Positions 14,607 through 20,804 of a DNA stretch of 21,673 nt are shown piece by piece. The translations under genes and the position numbers were made by a program. Source of the DNA: an uncultured Oscillospiraceae bacterium. Lineage in GTDB: Bacteria > Bacillota > Clostridia > Oscillospirales > Oscillospiraceae. A model generated the notes under the pieces. That model saw only the letters and a program-made list of their open reading frames with translations, was not told the origin of the DNA and did not search any database. The stretch covers positions 1-21,673 of the forward strand of contig CAKTBC010000022.1 of assembly GCA_934533005.1 (NCBI GenBank), read 5' to 3'. The stretch's first letter is position 1; each line of letters starts with the position of its first letter.

Positions 14607-16077
14607 AATCGGCGCGGTAATGCGCGCCGAGGCTTTCTTTTCGTTCAAGCGCCGCGCGGGCAACGCACTCCGCCGTGAAACAGAGATCGCGAAGCTCCAC
14701 CCACTCCGCAAGGCTTGCCGGGCGGCGGCGCGCCATGGCAGTCCGTATCTCCTGGATCTTTCCAAGCGCCTCACACAGGCCCGCCTCGGTGCGGACGACG
14801 GAGACACCCTTCCACATCGTATCGCGCAGCTCGTCCCGGAGATCGCGCAGAGAGTCCTCTCCCGGCGCCGGATAGTCCCGGAGGGCGCGCCCGGCGCTCT
14901 TCTCCGTTTCGGGCACACACACATCCGCCGCGGCATATTTTGCGGCGTTCTCCCCGGCCAGAAAGCCGAAGAGCACCGTTTCGCTCAGCGCGCTCCCGGC
15001 GAGACGGTTGGCGCCGTGCAGCCCGCCGGTGACTTCGCCGCAGGCATAGAGCCCTGCCACATCCGTGGAGCAGTCGGTGCGCAGCGGTACCCCTCCCATG
15101 AAGAAGTGCGCCACTGGACGGATGAGCAGCGGCTTATCCGGGTAGTCGCGCGCCATGCGTGCGATGTTCGGGCATTCGCGCTCAAGATATGCCTTATCGC
15201 AGCCGGAAAGGTCGAGCCGCACCTCTTTTTCGGCAAATTCGGCGCGGGCGACAACATCGCGGTTTTCCAGCTCCTTCTTCGGATACCGGTCACAGTCCAT
15301 AAACCGCTCGCCCTTTTCGTTGCGGAGCACCGCGCCGTGGTCGAAAAGGTCCGGGAAAATATCCGCCCGTTTGGGCGAATAGATGCGGTAAGGATAAAAC
15401 TGCACAAACTCCATGCCGCGCAGCGGCAGACCGCAGCGCGCGGCCATGGCATAGCCGTCGCCGGTGAGATCGCGCGTGTTGCTCGTCGCGGCATACACAT
15501 TACCCGCACCGCCGCAGCAGAGGATGACCGTTTTTGCCGGGTATACACGCACTTCCCCGCCGCAGAGCGCCAGAACGCCCTGCGCACGGCCGTTTTCCGT
15601 CAGGATATCGCAGACGGTCACGCCGTCCTCCACGGCGATATTAGGATACTCCCGCAGCTTTTCACGGACGGCCGCGGTGAGAATGCGCCCCTGCTTGGGA
15701 CTGCAGCAGGCAAGATACGGGTATTCCCCGCCGTTTTCCGAAAGCGTTCTATATTCCAGCGGCAGATCGAGCGCGCGCAGCCGCTCCATGGCCGCGGCAG
15801 CGTGATCAACGAAAAACGCCGCGATCTTCTCGTCCTGCTCTCCGGCGCCGGAGGCAAGAAACCGGGCGCGGTATTCCTCGCGCAGCCCGGGCGCATCCGG
15901 TGCGAACCGATGCACCGACATGGCCACCACCGAGTTTCCGGAGCCGCCGGTTTTGCTCTTGCAGAGGATCGTTACCTGTGCGCCGTTCTCCGCTGCCGCA
16001 ATGGCGGAATACATGCCCGCCAGTCCGCCGCCGACCACAAGGACTTCCGCGCCGCTTTGCATTATGACCGTTTTCAT
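14605..16077 (-). CDS. FAD-dependent oxidoreductase, fumarate reductase flavoprotein / L-aspartate oxidase family
   Basis: This 490-residue protein has no signal peptide, so it should be cytosolic. The dinucleotide-binding motif VVGGGLAG is at residues 14-21. The family substrate residues Arg273 (ENRDVVAR), His324 (PVAHFFMGGV) and Arg358 (GANR) are kept, as is the FAD loop GLYACGEVTGGLHGANRLAGSALSE (343-366). The usual Q-F-H-P-T substrate motif reads Q-F-Y-P-Y (226-230), so the histidine is Tyr228. There is no covalent-FAD histidine motif. A helical C-terminal domain (about 400-490) matches the family. No iron-sulphur subunit or NadA/NadC gene is nearby, so neither classical Frd nor NAD synthesis is supported. 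The start at 16077 follows AAGGAG; upstream in-frame codons belong to the promoter region. It lies between two MFS genes. Confidence 0.85.
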   Translation of the reverse strand: MKTVIMQSGAEVLVVGGGLAGMYSAIAAAENGAQVTILCKSKTGGSGNSVVAMSVHRFAPDAPGLREEYRARFLASGAGEQDEKIAAFFVDHAAAAMERLRALDLPLEYRTLSENGGEYPYLACCSPKQGRILTAAVREKLREYPNIAVEDGVTVCDILTENGRAQGVLALCGGEVRVYPAKTVILCCGGAGNVYAATSNTRDLTGDGYAMAARCGLPLRGMEFVQFYPYRIYSPKRADIFPDLFDHGAVLRNEKGERFMDCDRYPKKELENRDVVARAEFAEKEVRLDLSGCDKAYLERECPNIARMARDYPDKPLLIRPVAHFFMGGVPLRTDCSTDVAGLYACGEVTGGLHGANRLAGSALSETVLFGFLAGENAAKYAAADVCVPETEKSAGRALRDYPAPGEDSLRDLRDELRDTMWKGVSVVRTEAGLCEALGKIQEIRTAMARRRPASLAEWVELRDLCFTAECVARAALERKESLGAHYRAD

Positions 16078-16100
16078 GGACCCCACTCCTTTGCAGAAAA

Positions 16101-16129
16101 AATATACCATACTCCCGGCGAAAAAACAA
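16101..16129 (-). promoter_or_regulatory. promoter for flavoprotein gene
   Basis: On the minus strand TTGTTT (16124-16129) and TATATT (16101-16106) are 17 bases apart, upstream of the flavoprotein start. The -10 is preceded by TGG. Confidence 0.6.
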
Positions 16130-16135
16130 ACCTTA

Positions 16136-16147
16136 TACCTTACGGTA
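16136..16147. promoter_or_regulatory. possible operator, short inverted repeat
   Basis: TACC at 16136-16139 and GGTA at 16144-16147 are inverted around TTAC, in the divergent promoter region of the flavoprotein and MFS genes, just upstream of the minus-strand -35 box. It could bind a regulator of both, but such short repeats arise by chance. Confidence 0.25.
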
Positions 16148-16183
16148 CGGGGCAGGTTTCCCGGAGACGCGATCAATGAAGAA

Positions 16184-16212
16184 TTGACACAGTTTTTGCA
16201 AGGTGGTATAAT
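16184..16212 (+). promoter_or_regulatory. perfect consensus sigma-A promoter for MFS copy 2 and serine acetyltransferase
   Basis: TTGACA (16184-16189) and TATAAT (16207-16212) are both perfect and are separated by 17 bases. The -10 is preceded by TGG. It lies 41 bases before the MFS ATG, which has AAGGAG at its ribosome binding site. Confidence 0.9.
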
Positions 16213-16252
16213 TTATTAGTTAAAATCGATAAAAAAGCAAGGAGCAACCGTT

Positions 16253-17536
16253 ATGAAAAAAACCGGCCGCGTTCACCGCGCCTGGTGGATGCTGATCGGC
16301 TGTTGTCTGCTGCAGGGCGGCTCGCTCGGCATCATCCATAACTGCCGGGGCATTTTCTATGATCCCGTGATCGAAGATCTCGGCTTCGGCATGGGCGCTT
16401 TTTCCTTTTACATTCTCTTTTTCGGCGTGTGCTCGTGCTTTGTGCTGCCGTTTGTGGGGAAGCTCTTCCGCAATGTCGATTCCCGCATTCTGCTCGGCGG
16501 CGCGTCGCTCGTTTTTTCCGGTACGGTGTTCGTGATGGGCTTTTTCCGCACGCTTCCCGCTTTCTACATTGCCGGAGCCATTCAAGGCTTTGCGAGCGCG
16601 TTTCTCATGTTCTTCCCCGCGCCGTACATTCTCGGCAACTGGTTTTATAAAAAACGCGGCCTCGCCGTCGGTCTTTCGGCAGCCGTTGCGGGGCTGGCCG
16701 GTGTGCTCGGCAACCCGCTCGGCAACGCGATCATCCGTGCCTTCGGCTGGCGGATGGGCTTTTTCTCGTTCGGTCTCATTTCCCTTGTGATGATGTTCCC
16801 GGTTTCGGTTTTTCTGCTGCGCCGCTCGCCGGAGGACGTCGGCTGCCGCCCCTACGGCGCGGAGGATGACGAAGCTCTCACCGGCGAGAGCTGTCCGCTC
16901 GACGGCGTTCCGGCCTCTCGTGCTAGGCGGGAGAGCGCTTTCTGGCTTTTGATCCTCGCCGGGCTGCTCGCGGCCTTTACCTGTGCCTACTATGCGCATC
17001 TCAGCCCGCTCGGCATATACTTTGGCTACGGCTCCGTTTTCGGCGCGCTGATGGTATCCTGTTCCATGGCGGGAAACGTTGTGAGCAAGCTGCTGCTCGG
17101 CCAGCTTTACGACCGGTTTGGGCTGCGCACCGCGCTCGCCGCCGGGACTGCGGCTGTTGTGGCGGGCTTTTTGCTTCTGCTTGTAGATTCGCTCCCGGTG
17201 CGCATCGTTGGGTCGTTCCTTTACGGCTTCTCCATGGCGATGAGCGCCATTATGATCGCCATCACCATCCGCGACGTATATGGCAGCCGGGACTACGGTG
17301 ATCTTCTTTCCTACAGTTCGATGGCATCTACGCTGGGAACCTCCGTCAACATTGCCATCATAGGCTATATGGTAGACGGCTTTGGTCGGCAGCGCGGATA
17401 CATCATCAGTTTGTGGTACGGTCTCGCGCTGACGCTCGCCATGGGCGCACTGCTCATCGTATCCATCCGCGGTGGACGGAAGATCGCCGCGGAATATAAG
17501 CCCGGCACTGCCGCCGGAGAAAATGCAAAACATTAA
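16253..17536 (+). CDS. MFS transporter, copy 2
   Basis: This is a 427-residue, 12-helix major facilitator of the inner membrane. It begins MKKTGRVHRAWWMLIGCC, with helix 1 at about residues 12-32, VDSRILLGGAS in the loop after helix 2, a large hydrophilic central loop with PYGAEDDEALTGES, and a second half with SPLGIYFGYGSVFGALMVSCSMAGN. It is the paralogue of the gene at 13313-14545 and shares most of its loops with it. The closest broad group seems to be monocarboxylate or oxalate/formate-type MFS, but no substrate residue is diagnostic. Unlike copy 1, it has a perfect promoter and an AAGGAG site. The 3' end overlaps the serine acetyltransferase start by 14 bases. The neighbouring divergent flavoprotein may act on what it imports. 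Confidence 0.88.
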   Translation: MKKTGRVHRAWWMLIGCCLLQGGSLGIIHNCRGIFYDPVIEDLGFGMGAFSFYILFFGVCSCFVLPFVGKLFRNVDSRILLGGASLVFSGTVFVMGFFRTLPAFYIAGAIQGFASAFLMFFPAPYILGNWFYKKRGLAVGLSAAVAGLAGVLGNPLGNAIIRAFGWRMGFFSFGLISLVMMFPVSVFLLRRSPEDVGCRPYGAEDDEALTGESCPLDGVPASRARRESAFWLLILAGLLAAFTCAYYAHLSPLGIYFGYGSVFGALMVSCSMAGNVVSKLLLGQLYDRFGLRTALAAGTAAVVAGFLLLLVDSLPVRIVGSFLYGFSMAMSAIMIAITIRDVYGSRDYGDLLSYSSMASTLGTSVNIAIIGYMVDGFGRQRGYIISLWYGLALTLAMGALLIVSIRGGRKIAAEYKPGTAAGENAKH

Positions 17537-18428
17537 AGAAGGGCTGGAAATACCTTTGAAGCACGATTCACTGCATCAGCAGGTGATCCGGGAGATCACG
17601 GAACGCCTCATCTCGACCGGAAGCATGGACGGCACACTGGAAAACTGCCCCGGCATGAAGGAGCGCGTCACGCGCCTGATCGGACTTCTGCGCAGCGCCA
17701 TGTATCCGCATATCTTCGGCGCATCCTCCCGGCGCGGCAGCGCCGCCTCCGCCATCGCGGTGAGCTACAACCTGCAAAGCGCCGCGGAGCTTCTTGAACA
17801 GATCCTCGCAACGATCCAGCCGGGACAGACTGAGGACGAGACCGACGCGGTCATTCTCCGCTTTCTCGAGCAGATCCCGGAGATCAAGGCCTGTCTCGAG
17901 ACCGACATTCAGGCCGCCTACGACGGTGACCCCGCCGCGATGAGCCGCGAGGAGATCATGCTCGCCTACCCCGCGTTCGAGGCCATCAGCATTTACCGCA
18001 TGGCGCACCGGCTGTACAAAATGGGCATCCCCATGCTGCCGCGCATGATGACCGAATACGCCCACCAGCTCACCGGCATCGACATTCATCCGGGCGCGAC
18101 GATCGGCAACTATTTCTTCATCGACCACGGCACCGGCGTTGTCATCGGCGAAACGACGACCATCGGCGAGCACGTGAAGCTCTATCAGGGCGTCACGCTC
18201 GGCGCGAAGAGCTTTGAGCTGGACGAGAACGGCAACCCCGTCAAGGGCATCAAGCGCCACCCGGATATCGGAAACCACGTCATCGTGTACGCCGGGGCAA
18301 CGATCCTCGGCGGCATGACCCGCATCGGCGACAATTGCGTGATCGGCGGCAACGTGTGGCTCACGCACTCCATCGAGCCCGGACGCACCGTTCTTGCCGC
18401 GGAAGAGCGCGGGACGAAGATCATATAA
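17523..18428 (+). CDS. epsC: serine O-acetyltransferase, EpsC type
   Basis: This 301-residue enzyme transfers acetyl from acetyl-CoA to L-serine, giving O-acetylserine for cysteine synthesis. An N-terminal helical region (1-180, with ISIYRMAHRLYKMGIPMLPRMMTEYAH) is followed by a left-handed beta-helix of hexapeptide repeats (GIDIHPGATIGNYFFIDHGTGVVIGE and on). The catalytic His202 is in DHGTG and the second conserved His246 in KRHPDIG, as in CysE. The inserted loop between them and the helical N-terminus fit the EpsC subgroup. The start at 17523 lies inside the MFS gene with GGAG upstream; an upstream in-frame GTG- or ATG-type start at 17472 would extend further into MFS coding sequence without family similarity. 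No cysK is in the window. Its terminator was split by the IS downstream. Confidence 0.9.
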   Translation: MQNIKEGLEIPLKHDSLHQQVIREITERLISTGSMDGTLENCPGMKERVTRLIGLLRSAMYPHIFGASSRRGSAASAIAVSYNLQSAAELLEQILATIQPGQTEDETDAVILRFLEQIPEIKACLETDIQAAYDGDPAAMSREEIMLAYPAFEAISIYRMAHRLYKMGIPMLPRMMTEYAHQLTGIDIHPGATIGNYFFIDHGTGVVIGETTTIGEHVKLYQGVTLGAKSFELDENGNPVKGIKRHPDIGNHVIVYAGATILGGMTRIGDNCVIGGNVWLTHSIEPGRTVLAAEERGTKII

Positions 18429-18442
18429 CTATCTGTAGACGC

Positions 18443-18461
18443 AAAAACTCCCTCTCCGGCC
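18443..18461. terminator. left half of an IS-split terminator palindrome
   Basis: AAAAACTCCCTCTCCGGCC at 18443-18461 is the inverted complement of the 17 bases at 19780-19796. The two halves flank the IS exactly. Joined with one GCC removed, they form a perfect palindrome with A and T ends, as expected for a bidirectional terminator between the serine acetyltransferase gene and the convergent gene at 19800. Confidence 0.75.
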
Positions 18462-18503
18462 TGAACCGAACCAGAAAAAACGGACAATAGACAAAACGCC
18501 CCC
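18462..18503. repeat. left terminal inverted repeat of the IS
   Basis: It starts TGAACCGAACCAGA and runs to CGCCCCC. It matches the reverse complement of 19739-19779 at the outer TGAACCG, then CCAGA, CGGACA, CAAAA and CCCC. Confidence 0.8.
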
Positions 18504-18535
18504 AATGTAGGGAAAAAAACTACATAGGGGGCGTT
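18495..18535 (+). promoter_or_regulatory. leader hairpin covering the orfA ribosome binding site
   Basis: Sixteen bases at 18495-18510 pair with 18520-18535 with one mismatch, around a GGAAAAAAA loop. The right arm carries AGGGGG, the only Shine-Dalgarno-like sequence before the orfA ATG at 18539. A transcript reading in from outside would fold and hide it. Confidence 0.6.
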
Positions 18536-18538
18536 ACT

Positions 18539-18868
18539 ATGTCAAAACAAAAGTTAAAGGATAACGAAGAAATCATAATAGCAATGCGAGAAGCCGGAAA
18601 GAGTCGACAGAAAATAGCGGATAAATTGGGCTTAACAAAGGGTCAGATAAAGAGCTGGGTGACTCGGTACAATCGAAGGAGTGAGAAGCAGGCAAGAGGA
18701 ATCCCAACATTGCCAACGGGGCGGCCACGAAAAGATTACGAACTTACGGATGAAAACAGAATTGAATATTACAGGAGACAAGTAAGACTGGCCAAAAGTG
18801 AAAACAAACGCTTAAAGATGGAGAATGACCTTATGCGGGATTTTCTCTCGCTCACCGGAAAGGAGTGA
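18539..18868 (+). CDS. IS3-family transposase OrfA (helix-turn-helix)
   Basis: This 109-residue protein has an N-terminal helix-turn-helix (EIIIAMREAGKSRQKIADKLGLTKGQIKSWVTRYN, residues about 10-44), a basic central part with PTGRPRKDYEL, and a C-terminal coiled coil (RIEYYRRQVRLAKSENKRLKMENDLMRDFL). OrfA of IS3 elements binds the terminal repeats and pairs with OrfB through the leucine zipper. The stop TGA overlaps the GTG of orfB as GTGA. Length and architecture are normal, and there is no frameshift or early stop. Base composition is lower in GC than that of the host genes. Confidence 0.9.
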   Translation: MSKQKLKDNEEIIIAMREAGKSRQKIADKLGLTKGQIKSWVTRYNRRSEKQARGIPTLPTGRPRKDYELTDENRIEYYRRQVRLAKSENKRLKMENDLMRDFLSLTGKE

Positions 18869-19719
18869 AAGCAAGCGTCAAATATAGAGTAATCTACTGG
18901 CACAGGGAGAAATACAGCATTTGTGAGATGTGCCGCTTCTTTGAGGTATCCCGCAGCGGATACTATGACTATGTCCGGCGCATGGAAACCCCGGCAAAAG
19001 ATCTGCCTTTGGCAGAGAGGATCCGGAAATGTCAGACAGAATGCAGAAGCACCTACGGCTACCGTAGGGTTCACATCTGGTTAGAACATAACGGCATCTA
19101 TTGTAACCCTAAAACAGTGCTGAGGGTGATGAATAAGTACAATTTGTTGTCTGTTATACGCAGGAAACGGTATGTGAAATACGGACAAGCATTGCATCGT
19201 TACCCCAATCTGCTGAACAGAAATTTTGTTGCCGACCGTCCAAACCAGAAATGGGTGACGGATATCTCTTACATCCGAACCAAGCAAGGATTTCTGTATC
19301 TTTCCATCATCCGTGATCTCTATGACAACAGCATTGTTGCGTATAAGACCGGCTCAGAGCAGAACATCAATCTGGTGTTGAATACGATCAAGGCTGCCAA
19401 GAGAAATGAAGCGGTCACTGCAGAGCTGCAACTCCACAGTGACCAAGGCTTTCAATATACGTCACAAGCATACTTCAAGCTGACTCAACAATACGGTATT
19501 ACCCCGTCTATGTCAAGGCGGGGTAATCCGTATGATAACGCTTTAGCAGAAGATTTCTTTTCTATCCTCAAAACGGAGTGCATTCACCGCACGAAGATCG
19601 CAACATTGGCCGAAGCCAAAATACTGATCGATGATTTTATCTACTTTTACAACAACCAACGCATTCAAACAAAAACAAAACTGACGCCTCTAGAATTGAG
19701 ACGTCAGTATGTTGCCTAA
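18865..19719 (+). CDS. IS3-family transposase OrfB (DDE integrase domain)
   Basis: This 284-residue catalytic subunit has an HTH_21-like N-terminal part (YSICEMCRFFEVSRSGYYDY), the integrase core from about residue 120, and a DD35E triad of Asp133 (WVTDISY), Asp193 (LHSDQG) and Glu229 (NALAE). It ends with FYNNQRIQTKTKLTPLELRR, the usual IS3 C-terminus. The frame is -1 relative to orfA. The GTG start overlaps the orfA stop, and AAAGGAG lies so close to GTG that normal initiation there is doubtful. A -1 frameshift on GGA-AAG to make OrfAB, as is common in IS3 elements, is the alternative. No disruption is seen, so the element may still be active. Confidence 0.92.
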   Translation: MKASVKYRVIYWHREKYSICEMCRFFEVSRSGYYDYVRRMETPAKDLPLAERIRKCQTECRSTYGYRRVHIWLEHNGIYCNPKTVLRVMNKYNLLSVIRRKRYVKYGQALHRYPNLLNRNFVADRPNQKWVTDISYIRTKQGFLYLSIIRDLYDNSIVAYKTGSEQNINLVLNTIKAAKRNEAVTAELQLHSDQGFQYTSQAYFKLTQQYGITPSMSRRGNPYDNALAEDFFSILKTECIHRTKIATLAEAKILIDDFIYFYNNQRIQTKTKLTPLELRRQYVA

Positions 19720-19738
19720 TCCCTTATATCCCTACCTA

Positions 19739-19779
19739 GGGGGCTATTTTGTGCTGTCCGCACAATCTGGGCCGGTTCA
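19739..19779. repeat. right terminal inverted repeat of the IS
   Basis: The reverse complement starts TGAACCGGCCCAGA and matches the left repeat over about 41 bases with interruptions. The element ends CA-3' at 19779. Confidence 0.8.
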
Positions 19780-19796
19780 GCCGGAGAGGGAGTTTT
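19780..19796. terminator. right half of an IS-split terminator palindrome
   Basis: GCCGGAGAGGGAGTTTT complements 18443-18461. It lies 3 bases beyond the stop of the minus-strand ThyX-like gene at 19800. That gene and the serine acetyltransferase gene are convergent, so the uninterrupted hairpin would have ended both. Confidence 0.75.
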
Positions 19797-19799
19797 CTC

Positions 19800-20363
19800 T
19801 TATTTCTGTACTTCGGGAATGGCGTGGTAGCGCTCGAGCTCCTTTTTGTATTCCTCGGTCTTGTCAAAGCCGCAGCCGTACATCTCCGGGCAGAAGCCGC
19901 GGTAAACGCACTCGCGCACCATGCAGGAGGCGAGCTCTGGCTCGATCTTCGCGACCTCGTCCTTCACGAGCTGCCATGCCTGCCGCGTCTCCGGGCTCGC
20001 GCCGGAGCAGAGGCGCTTGCGGCTGATCGTGATAAGCGCCTGCGCGTCCGCCTGGCACTGGTGGAGCACCGGGGCGTTCTGCGGCCGCTCGGTGCGGTCT
20101 ACGCCGGTGCGGTCGGTGCGCTGGGTGCTGACAAAGTGCTCAATGCCCACCTTGTGGCGGACAATGTGGACACTGACCCAGTAAGGCAGATTGCTCCACT
20201 TCCACGAAAACTGCATCAGCCGGATCGGCGAATGCTCGGCGAGCAGGATTCTCTTTTTCCACGCCGCCGTGGGATATATGCCCTTCTCCTTGCCGACGGT
20301 GTTCATGGCGGCGTTTTTCACGTCCTGCCAGTTATCTTCGTGCCGAAACCATGCAATCTGCAT
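19800..20363 (-). CDS. ThyX-like protein (flavin-dependent thymidylate synthase superfamily), divergent
   Basis: This is a 187-residue protein. The stretch AEHSPIRLMQFSW...LPYWVSVHIVRHKVGIEHFVSTQRTDR (residues 42-85) resembles the ThyX core, where a strand is followed by RHR-x(2)-S-x(4)-S-x-R. Here it reads RHK at 69-71, with Ile in place of the first Ser, Ser79 kept, and the Arg shifted by one to position 82. The C-terminal part holds a cysteine group (Cys147, Cys152, Cys158, Cys164) not found in ordinary ThyX. ThyX proteins methylate dUMP with folate and FAD. Because catalytic residues differ, activity is doubtful. Similar short proteins occur in phages of Clostridia, so a phage origin is possible. 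The gene lies 2 bases after the Cys-rich gene in the same operon. Confidence 0.6.
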   Translation of the reverse strand: MQIAWFRHEDNWQDVKNAAMNTVGKEKGIYPTAAWKKRILLAEHSPIRLMQFSWKWSNLPYWVSVHIVRHKVGIEHFVSTQRTDRTGVDRTERPQNAPVLHQCQADAQALITISRKRLCSGASPETRQAWQLVKDEVAKIEPELASCMVRECVYRGFCPEMYGCGFDKTEEYKKELERYHAIPEVQK

Positions 20364-20365
20364 AT

Positions 20366-20665
20366 TTACTTCTCCTCTTTCTCTCGGTTTGCCGACGCCA
20401 GCGCCGCGATTTGCGGGTATTTATCCAGAATGCGCCCGTAATTCTCGCGCCGGTGCGGGATCAGGCACGCGCTGCAATCCTTGAAGCCGGATGCCAGATA
20501 CGTAAAATTACCGCCGCACTTATCGCCCAGAGCGTACAGCGGGCAGTAGCAGAAAAGACAGCTGAAATCCTCCGGCTTGTCCGTTTTATGGCAGGGGAAA
20601 TATTCGCAGTTCCGGTTCTGGAAAAACGAGTACCCCTTCCCTTCCCATTCCGGCTTGATCGCCAT
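20366..20665 (-). CDS. cysteine-rich small domain protein (PF04071-like)
   Basis: This 99-residue protein has eight cysteines at residues 20, 25, 36, 39, 41, 50, 64 and 67. The pattern NRNCEYFPCHK...DFSCLFCYCPLYALGDKCGGN...KDCSACLIPHRRENY is that of the Cys_rich_small domain, a likely metal-binding fold. Family members sometimes sit near cobalamin genes, but no cobalamin gene is present here and no reaction is known. The start at 20665 has GGAGAGGTGATG upstream. The ThyX-like gene starts 2 bases after its stop, so the two are translated from one message. Both products carry extra cysteines, which hints at a common metal or redox need; that is inference only. Confidence 0.8.
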   Translation of the reverse strand: MAIKPEWEGKGYSFFQNRNCEYFPCHKTDKPEDFSCLFCYCPLYALGDKCGGNFTYLASGFKDCSACLIPHRRENYGRILDKYPQIAALASANREKEEK

Positions 20666-20748
20666 ATCGCATCACCTCTCCTGACAGGATACCATACTTT
20701 TCCCCGTCCGTCCACCCTGAATGAAAAAAGAGAAAATTTCCACGGGTA

Positions 20749-20777
20749 TTCCCATAGGGATCTCGTTGTGGTAAAAT
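20749..20777 (+). promoter_or_regulatory. promoter for YczE-like gene
   Basis: TAAAAT at 20772-20777 (5 of 6 to the -10 consensus), preceded by TGG, has TTCCCA at 20749-20754 with a spacing of 17 (4 of 6 to the -35). The palindrome TCCCATAGGGA overlaps the -35 region (20750-20760). Confidence 0.5.
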
Positions 20778-20804
20778 AGAAAAGATTTTTTAAGAGGAGT
20801 TTTT

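Larger units (their letters stand above)
18462..19779 (+). mobile_element. IS3-family insertion sequence, about 1318 bp, apparently intact
   Basis: The element runs from TGAACC at 18462 to GGTTCA at 19779, giving TG...CA ends as in the IS3 family. Terminal inverted repeats of about 41 bp are imperfect. A 3-bp direct repeat GCC (18459-18461 and 19780-19782) is a plausible target duplication. It carries orfA and orfB with a complete DD35E triad. It is visibly more AT-rich than the flanking genes, which suggests acquisition from a different background. The subgroup is not certain; an IS150-like layout is possible. Confidence 0.88.

Noticed and set aside
14605..16077. NadB for NAD synthesis
   Set aside because: No nadA or nadC nearby, and the substrate histidine motif is changed; only the wider family can be supported.
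13453..16179. 908-codon open frame on the plus strand
   Set aside because: It runs through MFS copy 1 in another frame and antisense through the flavoprotein; the product is Arg-rich without any motif, and it crosses the strong terminator at 14562.
16220..17533. 437-codon minus-strand frame opposite MFS copy 2
   Set aside because: Antisense shadow of a clear 12-helix transporter; hydrophilic with no family resemblance.
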